The notes: generated by a model from the sequence alone, not told the origin. Positions 16,498 through 25,354 are shown, counted from the first letter of the stretch. The stretch: 64,000 bases of DNA from an uncultured bacterium (GCA_945920215.1 CAMEJM010000005.1:43997-107996), one strand, 5' to 3'. Translations and numbers: made by a program.

Positions 16498-18285
16498 TTA
16501 CTCTTTTTTATCTCCTTGATCTCCGTAGCAATACGGGCAAGGCAGAGAGTAAATAATGTTGCCGCATCTCTTGCATCTCCAGCGGCGGGGCTTCTGCTCC
16601 GCAGCAGGGGCGGCGTGCGGCGTCTGCTCCTCTGTCCGCGGCTCTGCGGGCGCTTCCTGCGGGGACTGCTGTGCCGCTGCGGCGGAGGCGTTGCTTTCTT
16701 CCTGCTCTTGCTCCTGTTCGTTTACCGATTCTTCCGTATCCTGCGTAAGGGCGTCGTCGAAGCGCATTGCGCCGTCCCCCTCACACATACGCTCCTGCTG
16801 TTCTCCCACGCGCTTCTTGGCAAATGCCAGACTCGGCGTGCAGAGCGCAAGCAGCGCGAACACAGCGCAGAAAATGCCGCCGGCATTGAGCTTCATTTTG
16901 TAAAACGCGCTGAGTTTACTTCTCATACCGTCAAGCACGGTACCGTCCAGCGCGTTGTTGGCGCTCACCACAAGCCCGATCAGCACGCCGAGAAGCGCCA
17001 GTGCCGTGACCAAACCCGCGATTTTCGCTGCCCATGTGAGCGCACGGATATCGGAGCCAAGCGCAAAGTAACACAAGCTCTGCCAGACAACCAGCGAGGC
17101 GCATACGCATACCGCCGCCAGCAAAAACGATGTCAGAGCGAAGTAGGTCGAATTGGTTGCGCGGTCGGAGGACAACACGGCATACGATGCCATGCCCAGA
17201 TTGAGAATGTACGCGTCGCCTCTCTTGACCCCGTATCTTGTAAATTGTGAAAAGGACTCCAGCAGATCGGGCACGGATTCCTCCAAGTCCGCATATGCTT
17301 CTTCGCTTACCCACAGGCTGTCGAACAGCGCGCTGTCAAGCTGTGCCGTCTGGGTGACGGTCTTGTCTTTCCCGCTGAACGTCGTGGTGATTTCGGCGGA
17401 CAGCAAAGGAGTGAAAATCATGCACAGCATCAGAAGCGCCGCCGTAAGAGACAGCCCACGGGTCACGATCCCGCCGACGCTGTACGTCTTGCGCTGTAAA
17501 AAACCGATGAGGGCAAACGCCGCAATTCCGCTGCAGGAGAAGGCAAGCGTCAGCACCGCGCCCACGCACAGTGACGCGTTGCCGGCGTTGGTACCCACCT
17601 GCGCAAAGAACGCCGCGTAAAAGGTCAGGCACGCCGCCGGAATCAGGCACAGCAGCCGCAGCGCATGAGAATACGGCGCGGGAGAACCCATGAAAAAGAG
17701 AATCAGGTTCAGTGTGGAAAGGGTCAACAGCGCCGCGCAGATCATCATGTACAGAATTGCGCAGACCGTCGCAACCAAGCCGGCAATACTGACGCTTGTT
17801 TCCTCACTGCGCAGACCGATGCGAGCCAGGGTCTTGGCGGTTTCCTGAATCAGTTTTTTGAGGCGCGGCGTGAATGCGCCGTTGTTGAGAGCGGATTCCG
17901 ACTGGATCTGCGCCTGCAGATCCACCAGTTTTTCAGTCAAAGCGGAGTCTTTCAGCTCCTCCTCCGTCTCTCTGTGCATCGAGTCGAAGAAGAACACCAC
18001 AGAATCGATCATATTGAAGCGGATAGTGATTCCTTTATAGGTAGGGTCCGCCATGTAAGGATATTTGACAAGCGGTAAAAAAGCAAACACAACCAGCAGA
18101 ATGCTGATCAGAAGCAGAGCGCAGTTGCGGAAGAATGCCAAAGAGAGAAAGCGGGAACGCTCTTTTTTCGGCTCTGCTTTGGCGCCGCCTTTCATATCTG
18201 CGCCGCAGTGCATACAGTAGTTTGCGTTTTCGGGGGCAGTCCGCCCGCAAACCGGGCAAACGCCGCACACCGGATTCTGTTCCAT
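16498..18285 (-). CDS. Membrane protein with zinc ribbons at both ends
   Basis: 595 residues from ATG 18285, preceded by AGGAGG at 11 bases. The N-terminus carries a zinc ribbon, CPVCGR and YCMHCG (about residues 10-27), followed by a transmembrane helix (FFRNCALLLISILLVVFAFLPL). Several further helices lie in the middle, for example VAGLVATVCAILYMMICAALLTL and AFALIGF. The C-terminal tail is acidic and low-complexity (EQEQEQEESN, AAAAQQ) and ends in a second ribbon, CKRCGN and CPYC. Such ribbon-plus-membrane proteins are common in Clostridia and mostly uncharacterised. Single-gene unit with its own promoter and terminator. Function unknown. Confidence 0.78.
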   Translation of the reverse strand: MEQNPVCGVCPVCGRTAPENANYCMHCGADMKGGAKAEPKKERSRFLSLAFFRNCALLLISILLVVFAFLPLVKYPYMADPTYKGITIRFNMIDSVVFFFDSMHRETEEELKDSALTEKLVDLQAQIQSESALNNGAFTPRLKKLIQETAKTLARIGLRSEETSVSIAGLVATVCAILYMMICAALLTLSTLNLILFFMGSPAPYSHALRLLCLIPAACLTFYAAFFAQVGTNAGNASLCVGAVLTLAFSCSGIAAFALIGFLQRKTYSVGGIVTRGLSLTAALLMLCMIFTPLLSAEITTTFSGKDKTVTQTAQLDSALFDSLWVSEEAYADLEESVPDLLESFSQFTRYGVKRGDAYILNLGMASYAVLSSDRATNSTYFALTSFLLAAVCVCASLVVWQSLCYFALGSDIRALTWAAKIAGLVTALALLGVLIGLVVSANNALDGTVLDGMRSKLSAFYKMKLNAGGIFCAVFALLALCTPSLAFAKKRVGEQQERMCEGDGAMRFDDALTQDTEESVNEQEQEQEESNASAAAAQQSPQEAPAEPRTEEQTPHAAPAAEQKPRRWRCKRCGNIIYSLPCPYCYGDQGDKKE

Positions 18286-18354
18286 AGTTGATAAAACCTC
18301 CTGATGTTCCGCACATAAGCGAAGTGGAATATACACAGATGAATATCCCTGTAT

Positions 18355-18383
18355 ATTGTACATATTTTTCCGTTAAAATGCAA
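18355..18383 (-). promoter_or_regulatory. Promoter for the zinc-ribbon membrane protein
   Basis: Minus strand TTGCAT (18378-18383), 17-base spacer, TACAAT (18355-18360), 70 bases upstream of the ATG at 18285. It follows the rnpB terminator. Confidence 0.75.
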
Positions 18384-18444
18384 CTGTATTTGAAAGTACT
18401 CACCAATATACGTTTTTCCCGGAACGCCCAAAAAGCGTATCACG

Positions 18445-18470
18445 CAAAAAGACCCCCGAAAATGGGGGTC
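18445..18470 (-). terminator. rnpB terminator
   Basis: Minus-strand hairpin GACCCCC / GGGGGTC (18464-18470 / 18451-18457) with a 6-base loop, followed by TTTTTG. It begins about 15 bases after the RNase P RNA 3' end. Confidence 0.88.
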
Positions 18471-18486
18471 CTTGCAAATGCAAAAC

Positions 18487-18863
18487 CGAACCGAACTTGT
18501 AAGCCGGGTTCTGTGAACGTTTGCGCGAGCCGCAGTCATCTATCTTCACATACCGTTACCGATATGTTCAGGGCTTTCGCCCCTGCCGCCAACAGGATTC
18601 CGGCGGGCACCGTAGCGCTTACGCGCTCTCCCGTAGGCGTTGCTTCGGATAGGGTTTACAGACCCCCCGTGTTACCACGGGACGTGGTGAGCTCTTACCT
18701 CGCCTTTCCACCCTTACCGCTTGCGCGGCGGTTTATTTCTGTTGCACTCTCCCGGAGGTCACCCTCGGCGGATGTTATCCGTTATCCTTACCCTGTGAAG
18801 CCCGGACTTTCCTCACGATAATACCTTTCGGCACCATATCGCGCGACTGCACCGTTCGGTTCC
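18487..18863 (-). ncRNA. rnpB: RNase P RNA, bacterial class A
   Basis: Catalytic RNA of RNase P, which removes 5' leaders from tRNA precursors. The minus strand shows the universal P4 strand GAGGAAAGTCCGGGCTTC near the 5' end (about 18820) and its partner region with AGAACCCGGCTTAC near the 3' end (about 18510). P1 is formed by GAACCGAAC at the 5' end and GTTCGGTTC at the 3' end. Also present are the GGAAAGGCGAGGTAAGAGCTCACC core and the AGATGACTGC segment before the 3' P4 strand. Length of about 377 bases and these elements fit class A. Ends are inferred from the promoter and P1, so they may be off by several bases. Confidence 0.95.
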
Positions 18864-18868
18864 CTGTG

Positions 18869-18897
18869 ATTATAACGCCCGGCGCGGTTTTTGTCAA
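18869..18897 (-). promoter_or_regulatory. Consensus promoter for rnpB
   Basis: Minus strand TTGACA (18892-18897), 17-base spacer, TATAAT (18869-18874), both perfect. The TGA stop of thiT (18894-18896) is contained in this -35 hexamer. Confidence 0.92.
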
Positions 18898-19754
18898 GCG
18901 CGGGGCTGTTCGCTGTCGCCGTCTGCGGGCGCCGGTTGCGCGCGAGAAATCATATTGCGGCGCACGAAGAGGAGCGCCGTGGCAACGAGCGCAACCGCAG
19001 CGGTCACGATCAGAACGGGTACCCAGATATGGGAAGCGGCAAACGCCTGGATGTCAAACTCACCGCTGTCGGGATTCTGCATATGCGAGAACACCGCCAC
19101 TACGTCGTAGATGAGCGCGGCGAGGATCAGGCTCACAGCGCCGATCCCAAGCCACATGGGGGCGCCGCTCGCGCTCTTCTCATGCTTGAGACGGACGGGA
19201 ATATCGCGGGTCAGATCCAAAAGCGACGCGATGTAATAAGCGGCAAGCACGGTCACAATGGTTTCGGGAATCATGTAGGTCGCGTTATAAACGAACGAAT
19301 ATGCCAGCGCGGCAGTCGTAGGAATCGACAGCCCCGCCCAAACGGTCGCGCCCGAAATCACATGGCAGGCATAGCGCAGAACGCATGCCAAGGCGGCGCC
19401 GAGAGACAAGGCGGCGTTCTGCTTTTTCACCACCCCGCGGAACACCCCGCCGAGACCGCAGACGGTAAAGGCGACGATGTAGTCCAGCATGATCACGGCA
19501 ATCACCGAACCGGGGGTCGTCACGTAAGACAGGGTTTTCAAGCCGAGCACCTGTTGCAGGGCGGCATACACCACCCCGGTGCCAAGCCCCCAGCCCAGAC
19601 CGTTCCGGTAAGCGATGATGATGACCGGCAGCATGGACGCCAATGTGATGGAACCGCCGTACGGCAGCTCTGCCAGTTTGAAAAGGCTCAGCACGGTTGC
19701 CACCGCAACCATGAGCGCACTTTCCACAAGCTTTCTTGTGTTTGTGTTTTTCAC
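18894..19754 (-). CDS. thiT: Thiamine-specific ECF transporter S component ThiT
   Basis: 286 residues. ThiT (YuaJ) is the membrane substrate-binding subunit that pairs with the shared ECF energizing module to import thiamine. About six hydrophobic helices are visible. Family features include LVESALMVAVATVLSLFKL at the start, PYGGSITLASMLPVIIIAYRNGLGWGLGTG, LQQVLGLK, and the Gly/His/Trp-rich region RYACHVISGATVWAG with YNATYMIPETI. A hydrophilic Gly/Pro/acidic tail and an extra helix pair (about 205-270) make it longer than the usual 190-210 residues; the extra helices are unusual. A TPP riboswitch in the leader supports the assignment. Upstream neighbour is thiamine pyrophosphokinase. Confidence 0.92.
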   Translation of the reverse strand: MKNTNTRKLVESALMVAVATVLSLFKLAELPYGGSITLASMLPVIIIAYRNGLGWGLGTGVVYAALQQVLGLKTLSYVTTPGSVIAVIMLDYIVAFTVCGLGGVFRGVVKKQNAALSLGAALACVLRYACHVISGATVWAGLSIPTTAALAYSFVYNATYMIPETIVTVLAAYYIASLLDLTRDIPVRLKHEKSASGAPMWLGIGAVSLILAALIYDVVAVFSHMQNPDSGEFDIQAFAASHIWVPVLIVTAAVALVATALLFVRRNMISRAQPAPADGDSEQPRA

Positions 19755-19773
19755 TGAAAAAACACCTCCAAAT

Positions 19774-19806
19774 AAAAATTTGCCGCACAGGATGAATCCG
19801 TGCGGC
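19774..19806 (-). terminator. Riboswitch-controlled terminator before thiT
   Basis: Minus-strand stem GCCGCAC / GTGCGGC (19800-19806 / 19782-19788) with an 11-base loop, followed by AAATTTTTATTT. It lies between the TPP aptamer and the thiT ribosome binding site (GGAGGTG), the right place for an expression platform. Confidence 0.75.
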
Positions 19807-19837
19807 TGACTTTCATTTGGGTTTCATGTGAAAATGC

Positions 19838-19916
19838 AAGCTACCTACGACGGCATTATCCGTATCAGGTAAAGGGTTCGGACTTTCGCCCGTCTCAGCC
19901 TTTCAGCACCCCTGTT
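19838..19916 (-). promoter_or_regulatory. TPP riboswitch (THI element) controlling thiT
   Basis: Minus strand carries the conserved thi-box blocks in order: AGGGGTGCT, GGCTGAGAC, ACCCTTTACCTGAT, GGATAATGCC and CGTAGGTAG. It senses thiamine pyrophosphate. With the terminator at 19774-19806 it should shut thiT off when TPP is plentiful. Confidence 0.95.
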
Positions 19917-19945
19917 CCATTATTCCATTCTGTTTGGCTGTGACC

Positions 19946-19973
19946 ATTGTAGCACAAATGCGATTTTTGTCAA
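19946..19973 (-). promoter_or_regulatory. Promoter for thiT
   Basis: Minus strand TTGACA (19968-19973), 16-base spacer, TACAAT (19946-19951), just upstream of the TPP aptamer. The -35 hexamer contains the TGA stop of the upstream pyrophosphokinase gene (19970-19972). Confidence 0.82.
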
Positions 19974-20659
19974 GTGCTTTTTTCGAGGGAAACCCGCACA
20001 ACCGTCGGCAGGCGCTGCCCCTCCCACATCACGAGCAGGGTTCCCTGCGCCACTGCCACGCGGGCGCCGCCGTCCTCTCCGCCGAGAAAACTGTTGGAAA
20101 CGCCGAGGGGCACGGTGGCGGAAAGGGTAGCGTCTGCAAGCGGATACTTCACGCCGCTCTCCTCCACCCCGCGCGCCTCATCGGTCAGCGAAAACACAGA
20201 AAGCGTGCCTGAAAAATCGGAAGAAAACGTCAGGGCGGAGCCGCCGATGATCGCCGTCGCACTGAAAGCCGCCCCCACGAGGTAGCCCTCCTCTCCGCGC
20301 TGTGCCATCGCCGCGAGAAGCTGATAATTGGCATAGGTATGGTCGGGTCTACCGCCCGTGCCGCCGAGCATCACAAAGCGCTTTGCGCCGCGGGCGCGTC
20401 CCAGCTCCAGCGCCGCCGCCATATCGGTGACGTCCTTTTCCACAGGCAGGCGTACCACCTCTGTCCCGGCGGGAATTCCCGTATTCTGCTCCGCGCAGTC
20501 CGCGGCAAAAGAATCGAAATCGCCGACGAGTATCTGCGGTGTGATTCCCCACTGCCGGCAGGCTGCCAGCCCGCCGTCCGCCGCAATCACAAAATCTCCC
20601 GGCTCGGGCAGGATTCTCGCTTCCGGGTATTCCCCGGCGCCGAACACATAACAGGTCAT
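19970..20659 (-). CDS. thiN: Thiamine pyrophosphokinase
   Basis: 229 residues; transfers pyrophosphate from ATP to thiamine to make TPP, the ligand of the riboswitch downstream. Typical segments: DFVIAADGGLAACRQWGITPQILVGDFDS at the N-terminus, LPVEKDVTDMAAALELG, and VMLGGTGGRPDHTYANYQLL, which holds the substrate-binding GGRxDH motif. The C-terminal beta-domain contains GVKYPLADATL and GVSNSFLGGEDGGARVAVAQGTLLVM. Its own promoter is at 20734-20762. In B. subtilis thiN ends the rsgA-rpe-thiN gene group; here it is next to thiT and far from rsgA. thiT has a separate riboswitch-controlled promoter, so this kinase itself does not look TPP-regulated. Confidence 0.93.
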   Translation of the reverse strand: MTCYVFGAGEYPEARILPEPGDFVIAADGGLAACRQWGITPQILVGDFDSFAADCAEQNTGIPAGTEVVRLPVEKDVTDMAAALELGRARGAKRFVMLGGTGGRPDHTYANYQLLAAMAQRGEEGYLVGAAFSATAIIGGSALTFSSDFSGTLSVFSLTDEARGVEESGVKYPLADATLSATVPLGVSNSFLGGEDGGARVAVAQGTLLVMWEGQRLPTVVRVSLEKST

Positions 20660-20733
20660 ACGCCGCGCCTCTCTTTCTTATCCCTCTCTCCGGGAGAAAA
20701 CACAGCCGGACAGACAGAATGGTTCGCGTGTCC

Positions 20734-20762
20734 ATGATAACAAAGATTCCGAGCCCCGTCAA
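20734..20762 (-). promoter_or_regulatory. Promoter for thiamine pyrophosphokinase
   Basis: Minus strand TTGACG (20757-20762), 17-base spacer, TATCAT (20734-20739), with TGT directly before the -10 (extended -10). It is 75 bases before the ATG at 20659. Confidence 0.75.
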
Positions 20763-20815
20763 GACCCGCCGCGACAGGGCACGACCTCTTTTTTGAAAAA
20801 TGTGTATAAAAACTA

Positions 20816-20845
20816 TTGCTTTTTTTAGTAATCCTGCTATATAAT
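20816..20845 (+). promoter_or_regulatory. Promoter for typA
   Basis: TTGCTT (20816-20821), 18-base spacer, TATAAT (20840-20845) on the plus strand, 55 bases before the GTG start chosen for typA. Confidence 0.65.
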
Positions 20846-20900
20846 ATTGAAGTTATGAAAGGATATCAATTCATCGTCCGGAATGAGTGAGGTAAGTATT

Positions 20901-22739
20901 GTGAAAAGAACAGACTTGAGAAATGTCGCCATCATCGCGCACGTTGACCACGGCAAAACCACGCTGGTGGACGCGCTGTTGCAGCAGGGCGGCGTCTACC
21001 GAGAAAACCAAGAGGTGCAGACCTGCGTCATGGACTCCAACGATCAGGAGCGGGAGCGCGGGATCACCATTCTTGCGAAGAATACAGCCGTCCACTATAA
21101 GGACGTGAAAATCAATATCGTCGATACCCCCGGTCACGCCGACTTCGGCGGCGAGGTGGAGCGCGTTCTGAAAATGGTCAACGGCGTGATTCTGCTGGTG
21201 GACGCGGCGGAAGGCCCCATGCCTCAGACCCGTTTTGTTCTGGAGCACGCGCTGGCGCTCAATCACCGCGTCATCGTGGTGGTAAACAAGATCGACCGCC
21301 CCGACGCCCGTCTTGATGAAATCGAGGACGAGGTGCTTGAGCTGCTCATGGATCTGAACGCCTCCGACGAACAGCTGGATTCCCCTATCCTGTATTGCTC
21401 CGGCAGGGACGGCACCGCCACCCGCGATTACCATGTTCCGGGCAAGGACCTGACGCCGCTTTTCGAGACCATTCTCGATTATATCCCCGCTCCCGAGGGA
21501 GACGAAAACGCCCCCTTGCAGGCGCTTGTCTCCTGCATCGACTATAACAACTTCGTCGGCAGAATCGGTATCGGCCGCATCGAGCGCGGGACCATGCGTC
21601 AGAATCAGGAGATCACCATCTGCAATTTTCACTCCGACGAGGCGCCCCGCCGTGCCAAAATCATCTCTATCTACCAGTTTGACGGTCTGAATCGCGTCCA
21701 GGTACCCGAAGCGAAGATGGGCGACATCGTCGCTTTCTCCGGCGCGGAGGACATCAATATCGGCGACACGGTCTGCCAGAGCACCTGCGTGGAGCCGCTG
21801 GAATTCGTTAAGGTTTCCGAGCCGACCCTTGAAATGACCTTCTCGGTCAACGACTCTCCATTTGCCGGCAGAGAGGGCAAGTACGTCACCTCCCGCCATC
21901 TGCGGGAGCGCCTGTACCGCGAGCTGCTCCGCGACGTGTCCCTGCGCGTCTCGGACGGCGATACCACGGACAGCTTCAAGGTCGCGGGGCGCGGCGAGAT
22001 GCACCTCTCCGTGCTGATTGAAAGCATGCGCCGCGAAGGATATGAGCTTTCCTGCTCCAACCCCACAGTTCTGTACTCCGAAATTGACGGCGTGAAATGC
22101 GAGCCGATGGAGCTTGTCACCATCGACGTCCCGGAGGAATACATGGGCACCGTTATGGAGCGCCTCGGCTCCCGCAAGGGCGAGCTTTTGGATATGCAGC
22201 TCCGCGGCTCCCGTCAGAAGCTGACCTATCGGATCCCGACCCGCTGCCTGTTCGGCTACCGCAGCGAGTTTATGACCGCCACCCGCGGCGAGGGGATCAT
22301 CAACTCCGTGTTTGACGGATACGCTCCCTATAAGGGGAATGTCACCATGCGCTTCACCGGCTCCCTCGTGGCAAGCGAAACCGGTGAGACCACCTCTTAC
22401 GGTTTGTACTACGCGCAGGACAGAGGTCCTCTGTTCATCGGTCCGTCCGTCCCTGTGTACGAGGGCATGATCGTCGGCGAGAACCCCAAGCCGGGCGACA
22501 TCGCCGTCAACGTCTGCAAGAAGAAACACCTGACCGCCGTCCGTTCCACCGGTGCGGATGAAGCGCTGACCCTGATTACCCCGCACCAGCCCTCTCTCGA
22601 GGAAGCCATCGAATTCATTGCGGAGGACGAGCTGATCGAGGTGACTCCAAAGAGCATCCGTCTGCGCAAGCGTATTCTGGACAGTTCTTTGCGTCTCAAA
22701 GCGCAGGCTGCCAAGAAAAACGCCGCCGCCGTTAAATAA
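20901..22739 (+). CDS. typA: Translational GTPase TypA/BipA
   Basis: 612 residues from GTG 20901, which has GTGAGGT 8 bases upstream and gives the family-standard start KRTDLRNVAIIAHVDHGKTTL; ATG 20883 is an alternative adding 6 residues. TypA is a ribosome-binding GTPase related to EF-G, linked to stress growth and ribosome assembly. G motifs: AHVDHGKTT (G1), RGITI (G2), DTPGHADFGGEVE (G3), NKIDRPDA (G4). Downstream are beta-barrel, domain III/V features and the TypA-specific C-terminal region (FGYRSEFMTATRGEGIINSVFDGYAPYKG). Monocistronic, ended by the terminator at 22793. Confidence 0.96.
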   Translation: MKRTDLRNVAIIAHVDHGKTTLVDALLQQGGVYRENQEVQTCVMDSNDQERERGITILAKNTAVHYKDVKINIVDTPGHADFGGEVERVLKMVNGVILLVDAAEGPMPQTRFVLEHALALNHRVIVVVNKIDRPDARLDEIEDEVLELLMDLNASDEQLDSPILYCSGRDGTATRDYHVPGKDLTPLFETILDYIPAPEGDENAPLQALVSCIDYNNFVGRIGIGRIERGTMRQNQEITICNFHSDEAPRRAKIISIYQFDGLNRVQVPEAKMGDIVAFSGAEDINIGDTVCQSTCVEPLEFVKVSEPTLEMTFSVNDSPFAGREGKYVTSRHLRERLYRELLRDVSLRVSDGDTTDSFKVAGRGEMHLSVLIESMRREGYELSCSNPTVLYSEIDGVKCEPMELVTIDVPEEYMGTVMERLGSRKGELLDMQLRGSRQKLTYRIPTRCLFGYRSEFMTATRGEGIINSVFDGYAPYKGNVTMRFTGSLVASETGETTSYGLYYAQDRGPLFIGPSVPVYEGMIVGENPKPGDIAVNVCKKKHLTAVRSTGADEALTLITPHQPSLEEAIEFIAEDELIEVTPKSIRLRKRILDSSLRLKAQAAKKNAAAVK

Positions 22740-22792
22740 GTACTCCTGACGGAATTTTCCGCCGCGCTTCCCGCGCAGGCGACATAAAAAGC

Positions 22793-22834
22793 CGTCCCCC
22801 TCTCATATCCTGCAAGGAGAGAGGGGGCGTTTTT
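22793..22834 (+). terminator. Terminator after typA
   Basis: Stem CCCCCTCTC / GAGAGGGGG (22796-22804 / 22819-22827) with a 14-base loop, then CGTTTTT (22828-22834). The 3' arm, GGAGAGAGGGGG, is also the only ribosome-binding-like sequence before the symporter gene that follows at 22837. Confidence 0.85.
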
Positions 22835-22836
22835 AG

Positions 22837-24201
22837 TTGATTGAGTATTTGCAGCGCGTCTTTGTCGCGCCCGCCGTATTAGCGGCGCTGCTGCTTTGCG
22901 GAGGATACTTCTGTATCCGCCTGCGCCTGTTCTGGATTCGCCACCCTGTCCGCGCCTGCCGCCGCATGACAAGCGGGAAAAGCCCTCTCAGCGCGTTTCG
23001 TGCGGTATGCCTCGCCCTTGCCGGTACCCTCGGCGTCGGAAACATCACGGGGGTCGCGCTGGCTCTGATTTGCGGCGGTGCGGGGGCGATTTTCTGGATG
23101 CTGGTATCGGCGTTTTTCGCCATGGCGGTCAAGTACGCGGAGGTGGTTCTCGCCATGGATACCCGCCGTCGCGGAGAAAAAGGAGACTGGCAGGGCGGCG
23201 CGCCCTATTATATGCGGCGCGAGGACGGCGGGGGGCGCCGGTTTCTCCCCGTCTTCTTCTCGGCGCTGTGCGTGGTGTGCGCCGTGCTCCAGGGTAGCCT
23301 CATACAGGGGAACGCCGCCGCGAACGCCCTTTCCGATGTTGTCGGCGCAGCGCCTGTATTCTGCGGCGCCGCACTGTCTGTTGCCGCCGCTCTGATACTT
23401 CTCTTCGCGCGGCGTGCCATCGCCCCTATCAATTCCTTTCTCATTCCGATTGTCACGGGGCTTTACCTTATCATGTGCCTGTCGGTCATTGTCTTTTGCC
23501 GCGCCGCCCTGCCTGCGGCAGTGGCGGCAATCTTCCGGGCGGCGTTCACCCCGCAGGCAGGGCTCGGCGGAGTGGCGGGCTTCCTTTTCTCGGACGCCGC
23601 GCGGATCGGCTGCGCGCGCGGACTGCTTTCCAATGAAGCAGGCTGCGGTACCGCCCCGCTCGCCCACATCACCGCCGAGGGAACCACGCCTGCCGGGCAG
23701 GGGCTGTGGGGGATTTTCGAGGTGTTTCTCGACACCGCCGTGGTCTGTACGCTGACCGCGCTTGCCTGCCTGTGCGCACGCCCCGAAGCCGCGGGGGACC
23801 CCGCCGACTACATCCGTTCGGTCTTCGCCGTCTTTTACGGGGACAGCGCCGGGGGGCTTGTGGCGCTGACCGTCGTCAGCTTCGCCTTTGCCACCACCCT
23901 GACATGGGCGTTTTACGGGCTCTCCTGCCTGAACGCCCTCGCCCGCCCCTGCTCCGCATGGCGGGTGCCTTATCTGCTCCTGTACTCCGCCGCCCTGACG
24001 GTCGGCGCGGCGTTTTCCGCCGAAACCGTATTCACCCTGACGGATTTGCTACTGGGAGTCATGACTCTGTGCAATCTTGCGGTGCTCATTAAAAAAGCAG
24101 ACAGAGTGGTGGCTCTGTCTGCCAAAGACGGTCTGATCGGTCTCAATCGAATACGCGGATATGCGCCTGGAGTTGCGCCCCGGAAGCACACAGACGCTTG
24201 A
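22837..24201 (+). CDS. Sodium:alanine/amino acid symporter, AGCS family
   Basis: 454 residues starting at TTG 22837. Members import alanine or glycine with Na+. About ten hydrophobic helices are visible. The AGCS signature region is present: AGTLGVGNITGVALALICGGAGAIFWMLVSAFFAMAVKYAEVVLAM, then PYYMR and the later GLLSNEAGCGTAPLAHITA. An usual family member has a slightly longer N-terminus (W-G-P near the start), so the start is uncertain: there is no ATG, and the purine-rich ribosome binding candidate is inside the typA terminator stem. The last 59 bases overlap the end of hom on the other strand. Confidence 0.85.
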   Translation: MIEYLQRVFVAPAVLAALLLCGGYFCIRLRLFWIRHPVRACRRMTSGKSPLSAFRAVCLALAGTLGVGNITGVALALICGGAGAIFWMLVSAFFAMAVKYAEVVLAMDTRRRGEKGDWQGGAPYYMRREDGGGRRFLPVFFSALCVVCAVLQGSLIQGNAAANALSDVVGAAPVFCGAALSVAAALILLFARRAIAPINSFLIPIVTGLYLIMCLSVIVFCRAALPAAVAAIFRAAFTPQAGLGGVAGFLFSDAARIGCARGLLSNEAGCGTAPLAHITAEGTTPAGQGLWGIFEVFLDTAVVCTLTALACLCARPEAAGDPADYIRSVFAVFYGDSAGGLVALTVVSFAFATTLTWAFYGLSCLNALARPCSAWRVPYLLLYSAALTVGAAFSAETVFTLTDLLLGVMTLCNLAVLIKKADRVVALSAKDGLIGLNRIRGYAPGVAPRKHTDA

Positions 24202-25354
24202 GGTCGTCCTCGTATTCCTGCTCGGTGATGGAGGGGGTAATGAGCGCGATCTCGTCGCCCTCCCCAGGCAGAATTTCGGCTTCGCTCCAAATGACGCCGA
24301 CGGCGCTTTGCTCCACGCCGCGCAGGGAAAGATAGTGACGGCAACTGAACAGACGGAAATCGGTGGAGAGGGTATCGTCCCCCGCAGTCCACTCATACCG
24401 CTGCGCGTCCCCGCGCAGAATCGAAAGCACATCTGCGGCAACCGCGGAAGCGGTGGGATGGGAACCGGCGCCGCGGCCGTAGAACATCACGTCCCCCGCA
24501 TAGTTGCAATCGACCAACACTCCGTTGAACACGTCCTCAATCCCGGATAAAGGGCTGTCCTTGGGAAGCAGGAAGGGAGCGACCATGACAAAGGTGCCGC
24601 CGGTCTGACGGACAAATCTGCCGAGCAGCTTGACGGTATAGCCCATGCGGTTGGCAAGCTGCACGTCGCTCTGACGGACGGCGGTAATCCCCTCCGTGTG
24701 CACCGAATCGGGGTCCACGAGCGTGCCGGTGGCGGTGGCGGCGAGAATGCAGATTTTTCTGCACGCGTCAATGCCCTCAATGTCGGCGGCGGGGTTCCGC
24801 TCGGCATATCCCTTCTGCTGTGCTTCCGTCAGCGCCGCTTCAAACGAAGCGCCGGAGCGGAACATACGGGTCAGGATATAGTTGGTGGTTCCGTTGAGGA
24901 TCCCGGAAATGCTGCGCACGGTGTTGCCGGCGAGGTCGGTTGCCAGCGGATGGATCACGGGGATCGCGCCGCCGGTAGACGCCTCGAACAGATAGTAAAC
25001 GCCTTTCTCTTTCGCTAACGCAAGCAGCTCCGCGCCGTGGGTCGCCACCAACTCCTTATTGGAGGTGACAACGCTCTTGCCCGCTTCCATGCAGGCGCGG
25101 GTGTACTCCAAAGCGGGGTTGACGCCGCCGATCAGCTCTGCCACCACGGAGATCTCCGGGTCGTCCAGAATCACCTTGATGTCGTGGACGATTTTATCGG
25201 CATAGGGGCTGTCCGGCATATCGCGGACGTCCAGCGCGTATTTGACGCTGACTTCTTCTCCGAGGCGCGCCGCAATCGCCTGCGCGTTTTCAGTGAACAG
25301 GTCTGCGGTGCCGCAGCCGACAACGCCGAGACCCAGAATCGCAATGTATTTCAT
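24143..25354 (-). CDS. hom: Homoserine dehydrogenase
   Basis: 403 residues; reduces aspartate semialdehyde to homoserine, the branch to threonine and methionine. N-terminal Rossmann motif IAILGLGVVGCGTADLF, then VVAELIGGVNPA, SVVTSNKELVATHGAELL, the FEASTGGAIPVI and GILNGTTNYILTRM signature, and GYAERNPAADIEGIDACRKI containing catalytic-site residues. The C-terminus (after about 320) corresponds to a shortened ACT-like regulatory region. Strong promoter at 25401-25429. Convergent with the symporter gene; 59 bases overlap at the 3' ends and no terminator is seen between them. Confidence 0.95.
   Translation of the reverse strand: MKYIAILGLGVVGCGTADLFTENAQAIAARLGEEVSVKYALDVRDMPDSPYADKIVHDIKVILDDPEISVVAELIGGVNPALEYTRACMEAGKSVVTSNKELVATHGAELLALAKEKGVYYLFEASTGGAIPVIHPLATDLAGNTVRSISGILNGTTNYILTRMFRSGASFEAALTEAQQKGYAERNPAADIEGIDACRKICILAATATGTLVDPDSVHTEGITAVRQSDVQLANRMGYTVKLLGRFVRQTGGTFVMVAPFLLPKDSPLSGIEDVFNGVLVDCNYAGDVMFYGRGAGSHPTASAVAADVLSILRGDAQRYEWTAGDDTLSTDFRLFSCRHYLSLRGVEQSAVGVIWSEAEILPGEGDEIALITPSITEQEYEDDLKRLCASGAQLQAHIRVFD

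Noticed and set aside
20871..22586. A 571-codon minus-strand open frame
   Set aside because: Antisense shadow of typA, no ribosome binding site and no domain signal.
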